From Citrobacter sp. Res13-Sevr-PEB04-36 (lineage in GTDB: Bacteria; Pseudomonadota; Gammaproteobacteria; Enterobacterales; Enterobacteriaceae), in the NCBI RefSeq assembly GCF_015672735.1, contig NZ_JADABY010000055.1, positions 1-64,000 of the forward strand: a DNA stretch of 64,000 nt. Direction: 5' to 3'. The first letter of the stretch is position 1, and each line of letters opens with the position of its first letter. This document shows positions 10,423-19,776 of the stretch, in pieces. The translations under genes were made by a program, and so were the position numbers. The notes under the pieces are model-generated. The model did not search any database, was not told the origin of the DNA, and saw only the letters and a list, made by a program, of their open reading frames with translations.

Positions 10423-11427
10423 TTAAAGAAGAGACTGCGTTTCAGCAAAGCCGAAACGGATATTTGCGCACTGCATCGCCTGTGCGGCAGCGCCTTTCAA
10501 TAAATTGTCTTCGGTTGCCACCACAATCAGATGCTCGCCCTGCACGGCAAAGCCGATATCGCAGAACGGCAGCCCCACCACATTTTTCAGGGCCGGAACG
10601 CCGTTGTCATACAGGCGAACCAGAGGTTTATCACCATAGGCCTGCTGCAGCGTTTGCGCCACCTGCGCATGGGTCACACCCGGCTTCAGACGACAGGTGA
10701 TGGTTTCCAGTATCCCACGCGGGAAGTTGCCCAGATGCGGGGTGAAAATCACGTCCGCCCCCAAATGTGTGGCGATTTCCGGTTGATGGCGGTGGGTAAA
10801 CACGCCATACGGCTGCAAGCTAACTTCACAGAAACTGTTCGAGATGGCAGCTTTACGTCCTGCTCCGCTCACACCACTGGTGGCGTTAATCACCGGCCAC
10901 TGGCTGAGATCAAGCAGGTCTGCATCAATCAGCGGTTTGAGCGACAACTGCGCCGCCGTGGGATAGCAACCCGGTACGGCAATCAGATTCGCGTCTTTTA
11001 GCTTGCTTGCACTCCACTCCGCCAGCCCGTAGACCGCTTGCTCCAGCAGCTCAGGATGCTGATGAGTAAAGCCATAATATTTTTCATAGAAGGTGCCGTC
11101 GTTTACACGGAATGCACCGGAGAGGTCGAACACCACACAACCGGCCTGCAGAAACAGTGGTGCCAGGTCATGGCTGACCTCATGGGCCGTCGCGAGGAAC
11201 ACAACATCTACCCCTGCGCTAAACTCGCTGATATCCGACATGGGTTGCAATGGCAAATCGACAATGCCCTTTAACTGCGGATGTAAATCAGAGATTAACT
11301 TTCCTGCATCATTGCTTTGCGCTGAGACAGTCAAAGCGGTTATGGTCATATCAGGATGGCGATTTACATAGGTCACAAGCTCTGCACCAGCATAGCCACT
11401 GGCGCCCACAATCAGCGTATTCAACAT
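10423..11427 (-). CDS. argC: N-acetyl-gamma-glutamyl-phosphate reductase ArgC
   Basis: NADPH-dependent reductase of the third arginine step. Length 334 residues, as in E. coli. The N-terminal Rossmann motif [11 protein letters not shown] starts at residue 7. The catalytic cysteine is in the motif [12 protein letters not shown] (about residue 154), and the conserved HRHQPEI follows near 217. First gene of argCBH, transcribed divergently from argE from a shared ArgR-controlled promoter region. Confidence 0.97.
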   Translation of the reverse strand: MLNTLIVGASGYAGAELVTYVNRHPDMTITALTVSAQSNDAGKLISDLHPQLKGIVDLPLQPMSDISEFSAGVDVVFLATAHEVSHDLAPLFLQAGCVVFDLSGAFRVNDGTFYEKYYGFTHQHPELLEQAVYGLAEWSASKLKDANLIAVPGCYPTAAQLSLKPLIDADLLDLSQWPVINATSGVSGAGRKAAISNSFCEVSLQPYGVFTHRHQPEIATHLGADVIFTPHLGNFPRGILETITCRLKPGVTHAQVAQTLQQAYGDKPLVRLYDNGVPALKNVVGLPFCDIGFAVQGEHLIVVATEDNLLKGAAAQAMQCANIRFGFAETQSLL

Positions 11428-11516
11428 CGGGGCTGTTCACCTTCTTAGATTCGGTTGCCAGGTATAAGCCTTTATCACCTCACCTTACACTTGGTGGGTT
11501 TTATTACGCTCAACAT

Positions 11517-11561
11517 TATTGTATTTTTATTCACAAATACTGCATGAATATTGATACTATC
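11517..11561. promoter_or_regulatory. ARG boxes in the argE-argC divergent operator
   Basis: Two adjacent 18-bp-type ARG boxes are visible: one around 11518-11534 (TGTATTTTTATTCAC, near the TGAATWWWWATTCA consensus) and one around 11544-11560 (TGAATATTGATA). They lie between argC and argE, as in the E. coli argECBH operator, where arginine-bound ArgR represses both directions. Binding is inferred from the match. Confidence 0.88.
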
Positions 11562-11582
11562 ATGACCCGAGGTGTGTCAACA

Positions 11583-12734
11583 ATGAAAAACAATTTACCG
11601 CCATTTATCGAGATTTACCGCGCTCTGATTGCCACACCGTCGATTAGCGCCACCGAAGAAGCGCTCGATCAAAGTAATGCAGGTTTAATCACTCTGCTGG
11701 CGGATTGGTTCAAAGATTTAGGCTTCAGCGTTGAGGTACAACCGGTTCCCGGCACCCGCAATAAATTCAATATGCTGGCGAGTACTGGCACCGGTGCCGG
11801 TGGCCTGCTGCTCGCCGGTCATACCGACACCGTACCGTTTGACGACGGACGCTGGACGCGCGATCCGTTCACCCTGACCGAGCATGACAATAAGCTCTAC
11901 GGGCTGGGGACGGCGGATATGAAAGGCTTCTTCGCATTTATCCTCGATGCGCTGCGTGATGTCGATGTGAAACAGCTGAAAAAGCCACTCTACATCTTGG
12001 CCACCGCCGATGAAGAAACCAGTATGGCGGGCGCACGTTACTTCTCTGAAAACACAGCGATTCGCCCGGATTGCGCGATCATCGGTGAGCCAACGTCCCT
12101 GCAGCCAATTCGCGCGCACAAAGGCCATATTTCCACGGCGGTACGCGTGCTCGGCCAGTCAGGACACTCCAGCGATCCGGCGCGCGGCGTGAACGCCATT
12201 GAACTGATGCACGATGCCATCGGCCACATTATGCAGTTGCGCGACTCACTGAAAGCACGCTATCACCACGATTCATTCACCGTGCCTTACCCGACGCTGA
12301 ACCTCGGCAGCCTGCATGGCGGCGATGCCTCCAACCGTATTTGCGCCTGCTGCGAACTGCATATGGATATCCGCCCGTTGCCGGGAATGACGTTAAGCGA
12401 CCTGAATGGCTTACTGACGGAGGCGCTGGCCCCGGTGAGCGAGCGCTGGCCTGGCCGACTAACGGTTTCCGAGCTGCACCCGCCGATCCCGGGTTACGAA
12501 TGCCCGCCGGATCACCAACTGGTCGAGGTAGTGGAAAAACTGCTCGGCGAGAAAACCGACGTGGTGAACTACTGCACCGAGGCGCCGTTTATCCAGACGC
12601 TGTGCCCGACGCTAGTACTGGGACCGGGTTCCATTAATCAGGCACATCAACCAGATGAATATCTGGAAACACGCTTCATTAAGCCAACCCGCGAATTAAT
12701 TACCCAGGTTGTGCATCATTTTTGCTGGCATTAA
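11583..12734 (+). CDS. argE: Acetylornithine deacetylase ArgE
   Basis: Zinc-dependent M20-family amidohydrolase that converts N-acetylornithine to ornithine. The chosen ATG at 11583 gives [15 protein letters not shown] and 383 residues, the E. coli length; the open frame to 11250 upstream runs through argC and is not coding. Metal-binding motifs are [12 protein letters not shown] (His near residue 80), [13 protein letters not shown] (Asp near 112) and [11 protein letters not shown] (catalytic and ligand Glu near 144). The motif [14 protein letters not shown] (ligand His near 355) is near the C-terminus. Divergent from argC, single-gene unit ending in a strong terminator. Confidence 0.97.
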   Translation: MKNNLPPFIEIYRALIATPSISATEEALDQSNAGLITLLADWFKDLGFSVEVQPVPGTRNKFNMLASTGTGAGGLLLAGHTDTVPFDDGRWTRDPFTLTEHDNKLYGLGTADMKGFFAFILDALRDVDVKQLKKPLYILATADEETSMAGARYFSENTAIRPDCAIIGEPTSLQPIRAHKGHISTAVRVLGQSGHSSDPARGVNAIELMHDAIGHIMQLRDSLKARYHHDSFTVPYPTLNLGSLHGGDASNRICACCELHMDIRPLPGMTLSDLNGLLTEALAPVSERWPGRLTVSELHPPIPGYECPPDHQLVEVVEKLLGEKTDVVNYCTEAPFIQTLCPTLVLGPGSINQAHQPDEYLETRFIKPTRELITQVVHHFCWH

Positions 12735-12742
12735 CCGAACGT

Positions 12743-12783
12743 CGCCTCGCTAATCCTTTGGTGGTAAGCGAGGCGTTTTTTTT
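12743..12783 (+). terminator. Rho-independent terminator of argE
   Basis: Perfect 9-bp stem CGCCTCGCT / AGCGAGGCG (12743-12751 and 12767-12775) followed by T8, nine bases after the argE stop. Confidence 0.9.
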
Positions 12784-12930
12784 AACATTTGCATAAGCAA
12801 CGCTTATTTGACGCGATGTGAATTAAATAACGTAAATTCCCGCCATTTTTTCGTTTGCTGAACCGATTTCGCAGCAATTGACGTCAGGTGTTTTACGTGG
12901 CTTTATAAAAGACGACTAAAAAGTTAAGTC

Positions 12931-12978
12931 CGAAAGATTTCGCGTTGCAGCCAACGCCGCTGCGGCGCGAAAGATACA
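12931..12978. repeat. ERIC-end-like hairpin in the ppc leader
   Basis: The segment reads AAAGATTTCGCGTTGCAG joined directly to CCAACGCCGCTGCGGCGCG and AAAGATAC. These two halves resemble the left and right ends of the ERIC copy at about 60101-60208 with the middle missing. It lies in the leader just upstream of ppc. K-12 has a related short hairpin here, so it may instead be an ordinary leader stem. The rest of the argE-ppc gap holds the ppc promoter. Confidence 0.45.
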
Positions 12979-13015
12979 GGGCATTTACAAATAAAGATGG
13001 GGTGTCTGGGTTAAT

Positions 13016-15667
13016 ATGAACGAACAATATTCCGCGTTGCGTAGTAATGTCAGTATGCTCGGCAAAGTGCTGGGAGAAACCATCAAGGATGCGCTGGGAG
13101 AGAACATTCTCGATCGCGTAGAAACAATCCGTAAGCTGTCTAAATCATCCCGCGCTGGCAATGAAGCAAACCGTCAGGAGCTGCTCACTACGCTGCAGAA
13201 TCTTTCCAACGACGAACTGCTGCCAGTTGCCCGCGCGTTTAGTCAGTTCCTGAACCTGGCCAATACCGCCGAGCAGTACCACAGCATTTCGCCAAAAGGC
13301 GAAGCTGCCAGCAACCCGGAAGTGATTGCCCGTACCCTGCGTAAACTGAAAGACCAGCCCAACCTCGATGAAGCGACAATCAAAAAAGCCGTGGAATCGC
13401 TTTCTCTGGAGCTGGTGCTGACCGCCCACCCGACCGAAATTACCCGCCGTACGTTGATCCATAAAATGGGCGAGGTAAACGCGTGTCTCAAGCAGCTTGA
13501 TAACAAAGACATCGTCGATTACGAACGCCACCAGCTGATGCGCCGCCTGCGCCAGTTAATCGCCCAGTCCTGGCATACGGATGAAATCCGTAAACTGCGT
13601 CCCAGCCCGGTTGATGAAGCCAAATGGGGCTTCGCCGTGGTTGAAAATAGCCTGTGGGAAGGTGTGCCGAACTATCTGCGCGAACTGAACGAACAGCTGG
13701 AAGAGCATCTGAACTACAAGCTGCCCGTCGATTTTGTCCCGGTCCGATTCACCTCCTGGATGGGCGGCGACCGTGACGGCAACCCGAACGTAACGGCAGA
13801 TATCACCCGTCATGTACTGCTGCTCAGCCGCTGGAAAGCGACCGACCTGTTCCTGAAAGACATTCAGTTTCTGGTTTCCGAGCTGTCGATGGTCGATGCC
13901 ACACCTGAGCTATTAGCGCTGGTAGGTGAAGAAGGGGCGGCAGAACCTTACCGCCACCTGATGAAAATGCTGCGTTCGCGTTTGATGACGACCCAGGCCT
14001 GGCTGGAAGCGCGCCTGAAAGGCGAAAAATTGCCGAAACCTGCTGGCCTGTTAACGCAAAACGAGCAGCTATGGGAACCGCTGTACGCGTGTTATCAGTC
14101 ACTGCAAGCCTGCGGTATGGGCATCATCGCCAATGGCGAACTGCTCGATACCCTGCGCCGGGTGAAATGCTTTGGCGTACCGCTGGTGCGTATCGATATT
14201 CGTCAAGAAAGCACCCGTCATACTGAAGCATTGGGCGAGCTGACCCGTTATCTGGGCATTGGCGACTACGAAAGCTGGTCAGAAGCAGACAAACAGGCCT
14301 TCCTGATCCGCGAACTGAACTCCAAGCGCCCACTGCTCCCACGCAGCTGGGAACCGAGTAACGATACTCGCGAAGTGCTCGACACTTGTCGGGTGATCGC
14401 CGAAGCACCTCATGGATCTATTGCTGCCTACGTTATCTCAATGGCGAAAACACCATCGGACGTGCTTGCCGTTCACCTGCTGCTGAAAGAAGCCGGTATT
14501 GGTTTTACCATGCCGGTAGCGCCGCTGTTTGAAACGCTGGACGACCTGAACAACGCTGACGATGTAATGACTCAGCTGTTGAACATCGACTGGTATCGCG
14601 GTCTGATTCAGGGCAAACAGATGGTTATGATTGGCTACTCTGACTCTGCAAAAGACGCAGGCGTTATGGCGGCTTCCTGGGCGCAATATCAGGCACAGGA
14701 TGCGTTGATCAAAACCTGCGAAAAAGCCGGCATTGAATTGACGTTGTTCCATGGTCGCGGTGGTTCTATTGGCCGCGGCGGCGCACCGGCTCATGCGGCG
14801 TTGCTCTCACAGCCGCCAGGCAGCTTGAAAGGCGGACTGCGCGTCACTGAACAGGGAGAGATGATCCGCTTCAAATACGGTTTACCGGAAGTGACCATCA
14901 GCAGCCTGTCGCTATATACCGCCGCAATCCTGGAAGCCAACCTGTTACCACCGCCAGAACCGAAAGACAGCTGGTGTCATATTATGGATGAGCTGTCAGA
15001 TATCTCCTGCGAGCTGTACCGGGGATACGTTCGTGAGAACAAAGACTTTGTTCCCTACTTCCGCTCTGCAACTCCCGAGCAGGAACTGGGTAAATTGCCG
15101 CTCGGTTCACGTCCGGCTAAACGCCGCCCGACCGGCGGAGTAGAATCTCTGCGTGCCATTCCATGGATATTCGCCTGGACACAAAACCGTCTGATGCTCC
15201 CGGCCTGGCTGGGCGCTGGTACCGCACTGCAAAAAGTGGTCGAAGACGGTAAACAAAGCGAACTTGAAGCGATGTGCCGCGACTGGCCATTCTTCTCCAC
15301 GCGTCTTGGCATGCTGGAAATGGTGTTCTCGAAAGCGGACCTGTGGCTGGCGGAATACTACGATCAACGACTGGTCAAAAAAGAGCTGTGGCCGCTGGGC
15401 GAAGAACTGCGCCATCGACTGGAAGCCGACATCAACGTGGTGCTGGCGATTGCCAACGACTCGCATTTAATGGCCGACCTGCCATGGATTGCCGAGTCAA
15501 TTCAGTTAAGGAATATTTATACCGATCCGTTGAACGTGTTACAGGCTGAACTTTTACACCGTTCGCGTCTGGCAGAAGAACAAGGTGAGGCGCCCGATCC
15601 GCGCGTTGAACAAGCGCTAATGGTCACCATCGCCGGTGTTGCTGCCGGTATGCGTAATACCGGTTAA
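13016..15667 (+). CDS. ppc: Phosphoenolpyruvate carboxylase Ppc
   Basis: Anaplerotic enzyme that carboxylates PEP to oxaloacetate; in E. coli it is activated by acetyl-CoA and fructose-1,6-bisphosphate and inhibited by aspartate. Length is 883 residues, exactly the E. coli value. The first signature [13 protein letters not shown], with the catalytic His, is near residue 138. The second signature [12 protein letters not shown] and the glycine-rich loop [14 protein letters not shown] are near 540-590. The protein ends with the conserved MRNTG. Monocistronic, with a GATGGGGTGT ribosome-binding region before the ATG. Confidence 0.98.
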   Translation: MNEQYSALRSNVSMLGKVLGETIKDALGENILDRVETIRKLSKSSRAGNEANRQELLTTLQNLSNDELLPVARAFSQFLNLANTAEQYHSISPKGEAASNPEVIARTLRKLKDQPNLDEATIKKAVESLSLELVLTAHPTEITRRTLIHKMGEVNACLKQLDNKDIVDYERHQLMRRLRQLIAQSWHTDEIRKLRPSPVDEAKWGFAVVENSLWEGVPNYLRELNEQLEEHLNYKLPVDFVPVRFTSWMGGDRDGNPNVTADITRHVLLLSRWKATDLFLKDIQFLVSELSMVDATPELLALVGEEGAAEPYRHLMKMLRSRLMTTQAWLEARLKGEKLPKPAGLLTQNEQLWEPLYACYQSLQACGMGIIANGELLDTLRRVKCFGVPLVRIDIRQESTRHTEALGELTRYLGIGDYESWSEADKQAFLIRELNSKRPLLPRSWEPSNDTREVLDTCRVIAEAPHGSIAAYVISMAKTPSDVLAVHLLLKEAGIGFTMPVAPLFETLDDLNNADDVMTQLLNIDWYRGLIQGKQMVMIGYSDSAKDAGVMAASWAQYQAQDALIKTCEKAGIELTLFHGRGGSIGRGGAPAHAALLSQPPGSLKGGLRVTEQGEMIRFKYGLPEVTISSLSLYTAAILEANLLPPPEPKDSWCHIMDELSDISCELYRGYVRENKDFVPYFRSATPEQELGKLPLGSRPAKRRPTGGVESLRAIPWIFAWTQNRLMLPAWLGAGTALQKVVEDGKQSELEAMCRDWPFFSTRLGMLEMVFSKADLWLAEYYDQRLVKKELWPLGEELRHRLEADINVVLAIANDSHLMADLPWIAESIQLRNIYTDPLNVLQAELLHRSRLAEEQGEAPDPRVEQALMVTIAGVAAGMRNTG

Positions 15668-15678
15668 GCAAGTCCCTA

Positions 15679-15707
15679 TCACCCTCGTGCTATTGCGCGG
15701 GGGTGAC
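15679..15707 (+). terminator. Possible weak terminator hairpin after ppc
   Basis: Stem TCACCC...GGGTGA with a G/C-rich interior starts about 11 bases after the ppc stop. There is no U-tract behind it, so it may be a Rho-dependent or mRNA-stabilising hairpin rather than an intrinsic terminator. Confidence 0.4.
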
Positions 15708-15877
15708 GTAAAAAACTGCTGTCATAACCACTTCATTTCAAATATATTTCTCCCCCTTGATTCATTTATTTTATGAATGAATCATCAACAACATGCGTTT
15801 CTAACATCGCAACGCTTCAGATCCCCTTAAGATTTAGCCGCTACTCTTGGCGACACGATTAATAACAGGCTCACACT

Positions 15878-17611
15878 ATGCAATCCTTATCACCCCAGTC
15901 TAAACCCCTGTTTAGCTGGAAAGCCCTGGGTTGGGCGCTTCTCTATTTTTGGTTTTTTTCTTCATTACTACAGGGCATTATCTATTTTAGCGGTTACAGC
16001 GGTTCGACCGGATTACGCGACTCATTGTTATTTAGTTCTCTGTGGCTGATCCCGGTATTTTTATTTCCAAATCGAATCCGTATTATTGCCGCCGTCATTG
16101 GCGTCATGTTGTGGGCTGCGTCGCTCGCTGCGCTGAGCTATTACGTCATTTACGGGCAGGAGTTCTCACAGAGCGTGCTGTACGTGATGTTTGAGACCAA
16201 TGCAAATGAAGCCAGTGAATATTTAAGCCAGTATTTCAGCCTCAAGATCGTTTTTGTCGCGCTGGCCTACACCGCAGTGGCGATTCTGCTGTGGACACGT
16301 CTGCGCCCGGTTCATATTCCCTCTCCCTGGCGTTATCTGGTATCGTTTGCGCTGTTATACGGTTTGATTCTGCATCCGATGGCCGTCAATACGTTTATTA
16401 AGCATAAACCTTTCGAGCAAACGCTGGATGGTCTTGCTGCGCGTATGGAACCCGCCGCGCCGTGGCAGTTTATCTCGGGCTATTATCAGTATCGTCAGCA
16501 ACTGACTTCTCTGAACAGTCTACTAAATAAGAATAACGCGCTGCCGCCGCTGGCACACTTCAAAGACAACTCTGGCGATGCCCCGCGCACGCTGGTGCTG
16601 GTGATTGGGGAGTCAACTCAGCGTGGACGCATGAGCCTGTACGGTTACCCACGGGAAACCACGCCAGAACTCGACGCACTGCACAAATCCGATCCTAATC
16701 TGACCGTATTCAATAATGTCGTGACCTCACGTCCGTACACCATTGAAATCCTGCAACAGGCGCTGACCTTCGCCAACGAGAAGAACCCGGATTTATATCT
16801 GACACAGCCGTCGCTGATGAACATGATGAAACAGGCTGGTTATAAGACCTTCTGGATCACCAACCAGCAAACGATGACCGCCCGTAACACCATGCTGACC
16901 GTATTTTCCAAGCAGACGGATAAGCAGTTCTATATGAATCAGCAGCGGACCCAAAGTGCGCGTGAATACGACAGCAACGTGCTGGCACCGTTTAAAGAAG
17001 TGCTGACCGATCCGGCGCCGAAAAAGTTCATCATCGTTCATCTGCTGGGAACGCATATTAAGTACAAATTCCGCTATCCGGACGGTCAGGGAAAATTCGA
17101 CAACAATATCGACAACGTCCCGGCAGGCCTGAGCAACGATGAGCTGGAGTCCTACAACGACTACGACAGCGCCAATGTGTATAACGACCACATCATTGCC
17201 AGTCTGATTAACGACTACAAAGCCACCGATCCGAATGGCTTCCTGCTCTACTTCTCCGATCATGGGGAAGAGGTGTATGACACGCCGCCGCATAAAACAC
17301 AGGGTCGTAATGAAGACAACCCAACGCGCCATATGTATACGGTGCCGTTCCTGCTATGGACGTCTGAAAAATGGCAGGCCGCACACCCGCATGACTTCTC
17401 ACAAGATGTTGATCGTAAGTACAGCAGCTCTGAACTTATCCACACCTGGTCTGATTTAGCGGGCTTTACCTACGATGGATTCGACCCGACGCGTGCCATT
17501 ACCAACCCGCAGTTCAAAGAGACAACCCGCTGGATTGGTAATCCGTACAAGAAAAATGCTCTGATAGATTACGATACCCTACCTTACGGCGATCAAATCG
17601 GTAATCAGTGA
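15878..17611 (+). CDS. eptC: Kdo2-lipid A/core heptose phosphoethanolamine transferase EptC (CptA, YijP)
   Basis: Inner-membrane enzyme that adds phosphoethanolamine to heptose I of the LPS core. Length is 577 residues. Five hydrophobic segments occupy about residues 15-200, followed by a periplasmic sulfatase-fold domain. The nucleophilic Thr247 lies in VIGESTQRGRMSLYGY. Metal-ligand motifs DHGEE (near 464) and the HMYTVPF histidine (near 485) follow. Monocistronic with a clear terminator. Confidence 0.95.
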   Translation: MQSLSPQSKPLFSWKALGWALLYFWFFSSLLQGIIYFSGYSGSTGLRDSLLFSSLWLIPVFLFPNRIRIIAAVIGVMLWAASLAALSYYVIYGQEFSQSVLYVMFETNANEASEYLSQYFSLKIVFVALAYTAVAILLWTRLRPVHIPSPWRYLVSFALLYGLILHPMAVNTFIKHKPFEQTLDGLAARMEPAAPWQFISGYYQYRQQLTSLNSLLNKNNALPPLAHFKDNSGDAPRTLVLVIGESTQRGRMSLYGYPRETTPELDALHKSDPNLTVFNNVVTSRPYTIEILQQALTFANEKNPDLYLTQPSLMNMMKQAGYKTFWITNQQTMTARNTMLTVFSKQTDKQFYMNQQRTQSAREYDSNVLAPFKEVLTDPAPKKFIIVHLLGTHIKYKFRYPDGQGKFDNNIDNVPAGLSNDELESYNDYDSANVYNDHIIASLINDYKATDPNGFLLYFSDHGEEVYDTPPHKTQGRNEDNPTRHMYTVPFLLWTSEKWQAAHPHDFSQDVDRKYSSSELIHTWSDLAGFTYDGFDPTRAITNPQFKETTRWIGNPYKKNALIDYDTLPYGDQIGNQ

Positions 17612-17625
17612 TAGTTTGCTATATC

Positions 17626-17654
17626 AGGCCACTCTTTTAGGGTGGCCTTTTTTT
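17626..17654 (+). terminator. Rho-independent terminator of eptC
   Basis: Stem AGGCCAC / GTGGCCT (17626-17632 and 17642-17648) closing a short loop, followed by T7, 15 bases after the eptC stop. Confidence 0.9.
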
Positions 17655-17701
17655 ATCATCAACGTTACTGTGGCCCTGTCTGCTGCCTGCAAGGGATTCA
17701 C

Positions 17702-18553
17702 ATGTATCACGACGTCAGCCACCTTCTTTCCCGCCTGATTAACGGTCCCCTCCCGCTGCGGCAGGTATGTTTCGCCAGTACCAACGGTTCAATGCCGGAA
17801 TTAGCCTATCAGGTTGATTTTCCCCGGCTGGAGATTGTACTGGAAGGGGCACTCGTTGATGCCAGTAGCGGAAGCCGGCTTACTGCTGGCGACGTACTGT
17901 ACGTCCCGGCAGGTGGCTGGAATCTCCCTCAGTGGCACACGCCGGTCACGACGCTCAGCATCCTGTTCGGCAAACAGCAGTTGGGTTTCAGCGTCGTTCA
18001 ATGGGATGGCAAGCAGTATCAAAATCTCACCAAACAACACGTTGCACGGCGCGGACCGCGTATCGGCTCCTTCCTGCTGCAAACCCTCCATGAGATGCAG
18101 ATGCAGCCTCGGGAGCAACAAACAGCCAGGCTGATCGTCGCCAGTTTGTTAAGCCACTGTCGCGATCTACTCGGCAGCCAGATCCAGACCGCATCGCGCA
18201 GCCAGGCACTTTTCGAAGCCATTCGCGACTATATTGACGAACGCTACGCCTCGCCACTGACCCGTGAATCCGTCGCCCAGGCGTTTTATATCTCGCCGAA
18301 TTACCTGTCGCACCTGTTTCAGAAAACGGGCGCTATCGGTTTTAACGAGTACCTGAACCATACGCGACTGGAACACGCCAAGACGCTACTGAAGGGTTAC
18401 GACCTGAAGGTTAAAGAAGTGGCGCACACCTGTGGGTTTGTCGACAGTAACTACTTCTGTCGCCTGTTTCGTAAGAATACAGAGCGTTCTCCGTCAGAGT
18501 ATCGTCGGCAATATCACAGCCAGTTAACGGAGAAAAAAACTACTCCAGAATAA
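17702..18553 (+). CDS. yijO: AraC-family transcriptional regulator YijO
   Basis: A 283-residue protein with an N-terminal cupin-like domain (VLYVPAGGWNLPQW near residue 65) and a C-terminal double HTH of the AraC/XylS type. The C-terminal signature VKEVAHTCGFVDSNYFCRLFRKNTERSP falls at about residues 237-264, read here in pieces. The ATG at 17702 reproduces the E. coli start; the frame opens earlier at 17642 inside the eptC terminator. The target is not established. Convergent with frwD (14-base overlap), it is a candidate activator of the frw/pfl cluster. AraC proteins often regulate neighbouring sugar genes, but that link is inference. Confidence 0.92.
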   Translation: MYHDVSHLLSRLINGPLPLRQVCFASTNGSMPELAYQVDFPRLEIVLEGALVDASSGSRLTAGDVLYVPAGGWNLPQWHTPVTTLSILFGKQQLGFSVVQWDGKQYQNLTKQHVARRGPRIGSFLLQTLHEMQMQPREQQTARLIVASLLSHCRDLLGSQIQTASRSQALFEAIRDYIDERYASPLTRESVAQAFYISPNYLSHLFQKTGAIGFNEYLNHTRLEHAKTLLKGYDLKVKEVAHTCGFVDSNYFCRLFRKNTERSPSEYRRQYHSQLTEKKTTPE

Positions 18554-18896
18554 GCTGGGTATGCTGCGGAGCTGAAAGTAGTTTACGCACGGCACTCATC
18601 ACCCGCTGAGGTTCTCGTAAAAAGGCGCTAATTCCCGACCGCACATAGCGACTCTGGGTAAATCGCTCAGCGCCTGCCAGATCAATATCGGTAATCAGCA
18701 ACACCACATCGGCACGGCTAATATCCTCTTCAGTTAGTCGATTCTCCGTACCGAGCGCCCCCTGAGTTTCAATCTTGATAATCCACTTCTCATGCTGACA
18801 GAGCTTTTCCAGTCGCTCAGCCGCCATATAGGTATGCGCCACGCCGCTGACACAAGCGGTCACGGCGACCAGATATCGTACAGATGCGACGGCCAT
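18540..18896 (-). CDS. frwD: PTS fructose-like EIIB component FrwD
   Basis: A 118-residue EIIB domain of the fructose PTS family. The phospho-accepting cysteine is in AVTACVSGVAHTYMAAE (Cys15). The frame extends upstream to 18944 inside pflC, but the ATG at 18894-18896 is two bases after the pflC stop and keeps the motif close to the N-terminus. It is the last gene of frwC-frwB-pflD-pflC-frwD. A second, apparently redundant EIIB beside FrwB is normal for this locus in E. coli. It ends in overlap with convergent yijO. Confidence 0.92.
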   Translation of the reverse strand: MAVASVRYLVAVTACVSGVAHTYMAAERLEKLCQHEKWIIKIETQGALGTENRLTEEDISRADVVLLITDIDLAGAERFTQSRYVRSGISAFLREPQRVMSAVRKLLSAPQHTQLILE

Positions 18897-18897
18897 A

Positions 18898-19776
18898 TCA
18901 ACCTCCCACAGTGACCAGAAATCCGGCGTCTTCCGCCAACTCACGCAACACCGCCACCTCCAGGGCTGACGGGGCGGGTATATCTTTCATCGACCATTGC
19001 TGCCCAAGCAGGCGGTATTTTGGCTCGCCATATTGATGAAACGGTAGCAGGTGAACCTGCTTTATGTCTAATGATGCTAATACGGTTAGCGCATGTCGCA
19101 TGTTCTCCACGCCAAGCGTAAAGCCCGGAATCAACGGCAAACGAGGAATGACATTGATTCCCTCACGCACTAACAGCCGCAAATTCTCCAATACGCGCGG
19201 AAGATTCATATTTACGACATCTCTAGCCTGGCGCACATTCATTATTTTCAGATCGAAGAGTACCTCATCGCACATTTTTGCCAGCGGCAAAATGCGACTG
19301 ACAGGGGCATCTCCCGCCGTTTCAATGGCGCACTGAACACCGTTTCGCCGCAGGCGCTGTAAAAATCGGGTAGCGAAGGGTGCTTGCATCAACACTTCAC
19401 CACCTGAAAGCGTCACCCCTCCGCCAGAGGTACGAAAGAAAATATCATCCTTCATCACCTCGCGTTCCAGCTCATCCAGCGTGATATCGCGGCCAATACG
19501 CTCAAACGCGCCGGAAGGACATTCATCCGCATCGCGCAGACACGGCGCGCAATGCAGGCATTTACTCTCCCGACGTACCGTTTCAATACGTGGCGAAATT
19601 GACTCCGGATTGGCGCACCATGGACAGGCATGTGGGCAGCCTTTAAAAAAAACCACCGTACGAATGCCCTGCCCGTCATTTAGCGAATAACGCTGAATGT
19701 TGAAAATGCGCGCAACCTCCTCGCCGCGCGGCTCCACAACCTCACAGTTGATGCGCGGTGCGGCGAATGATGTCAT
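18898..19776 (-). CDS. pflC: Glycyl radical enzyme activase PflC
   Basis: Radical-SAM enzyme that installs the glycyl radical on PflD. The radical-SAM cluster motif GCPHACPWC (CX3CX2C) is near residue 46-54. It is followed by a ferredoxin-like insert with CLHCAPC and DECPSGAF, as in activases of the eliminase-type GREs. SGGEVLMQ is the SAM-binding GGE motif. Length is 292 residues from the ATG at 19774-19776. The start overlaps the 3' end of pflD by 35 bases, so production is probably coupled to its substrate enzyme. Oxygen-sensitive chemistry implies anaerobic function. Confidence 0.95.
   Translation of the reverse strand: MTSFAAPRINCEVVEPRGEEVARIFNIQRYSLNDGQGIRTVVFFKGCPHACPWCANPESISPRIETVRRESKCLHCAPCLRDADECPSGAFERIGRDITLDELEREVMKDDIFFRTSGGGVTLSGGEVLMQAPFATRFLQRLRRNGVQCAIETAGDAPVSRILPLAKMCDEVLFDLKIMNVRQARDVVNMNLPRVLENLRLLVREGINVIPRLPLIPGFTLGVENMRHALTVLASLDIKQVHLLPFHQYGEPKYRLLGQQWSMKDIPAPSALEVAVLRELAEDAGFLVTVGG

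Noticed and set aside
18540-18896. FrwD as a degenerate duplicate of FrwB
   Set aside because: The phospho-Cys motif is intact, and a second EIIB at this position is also present in the E. coli locus.
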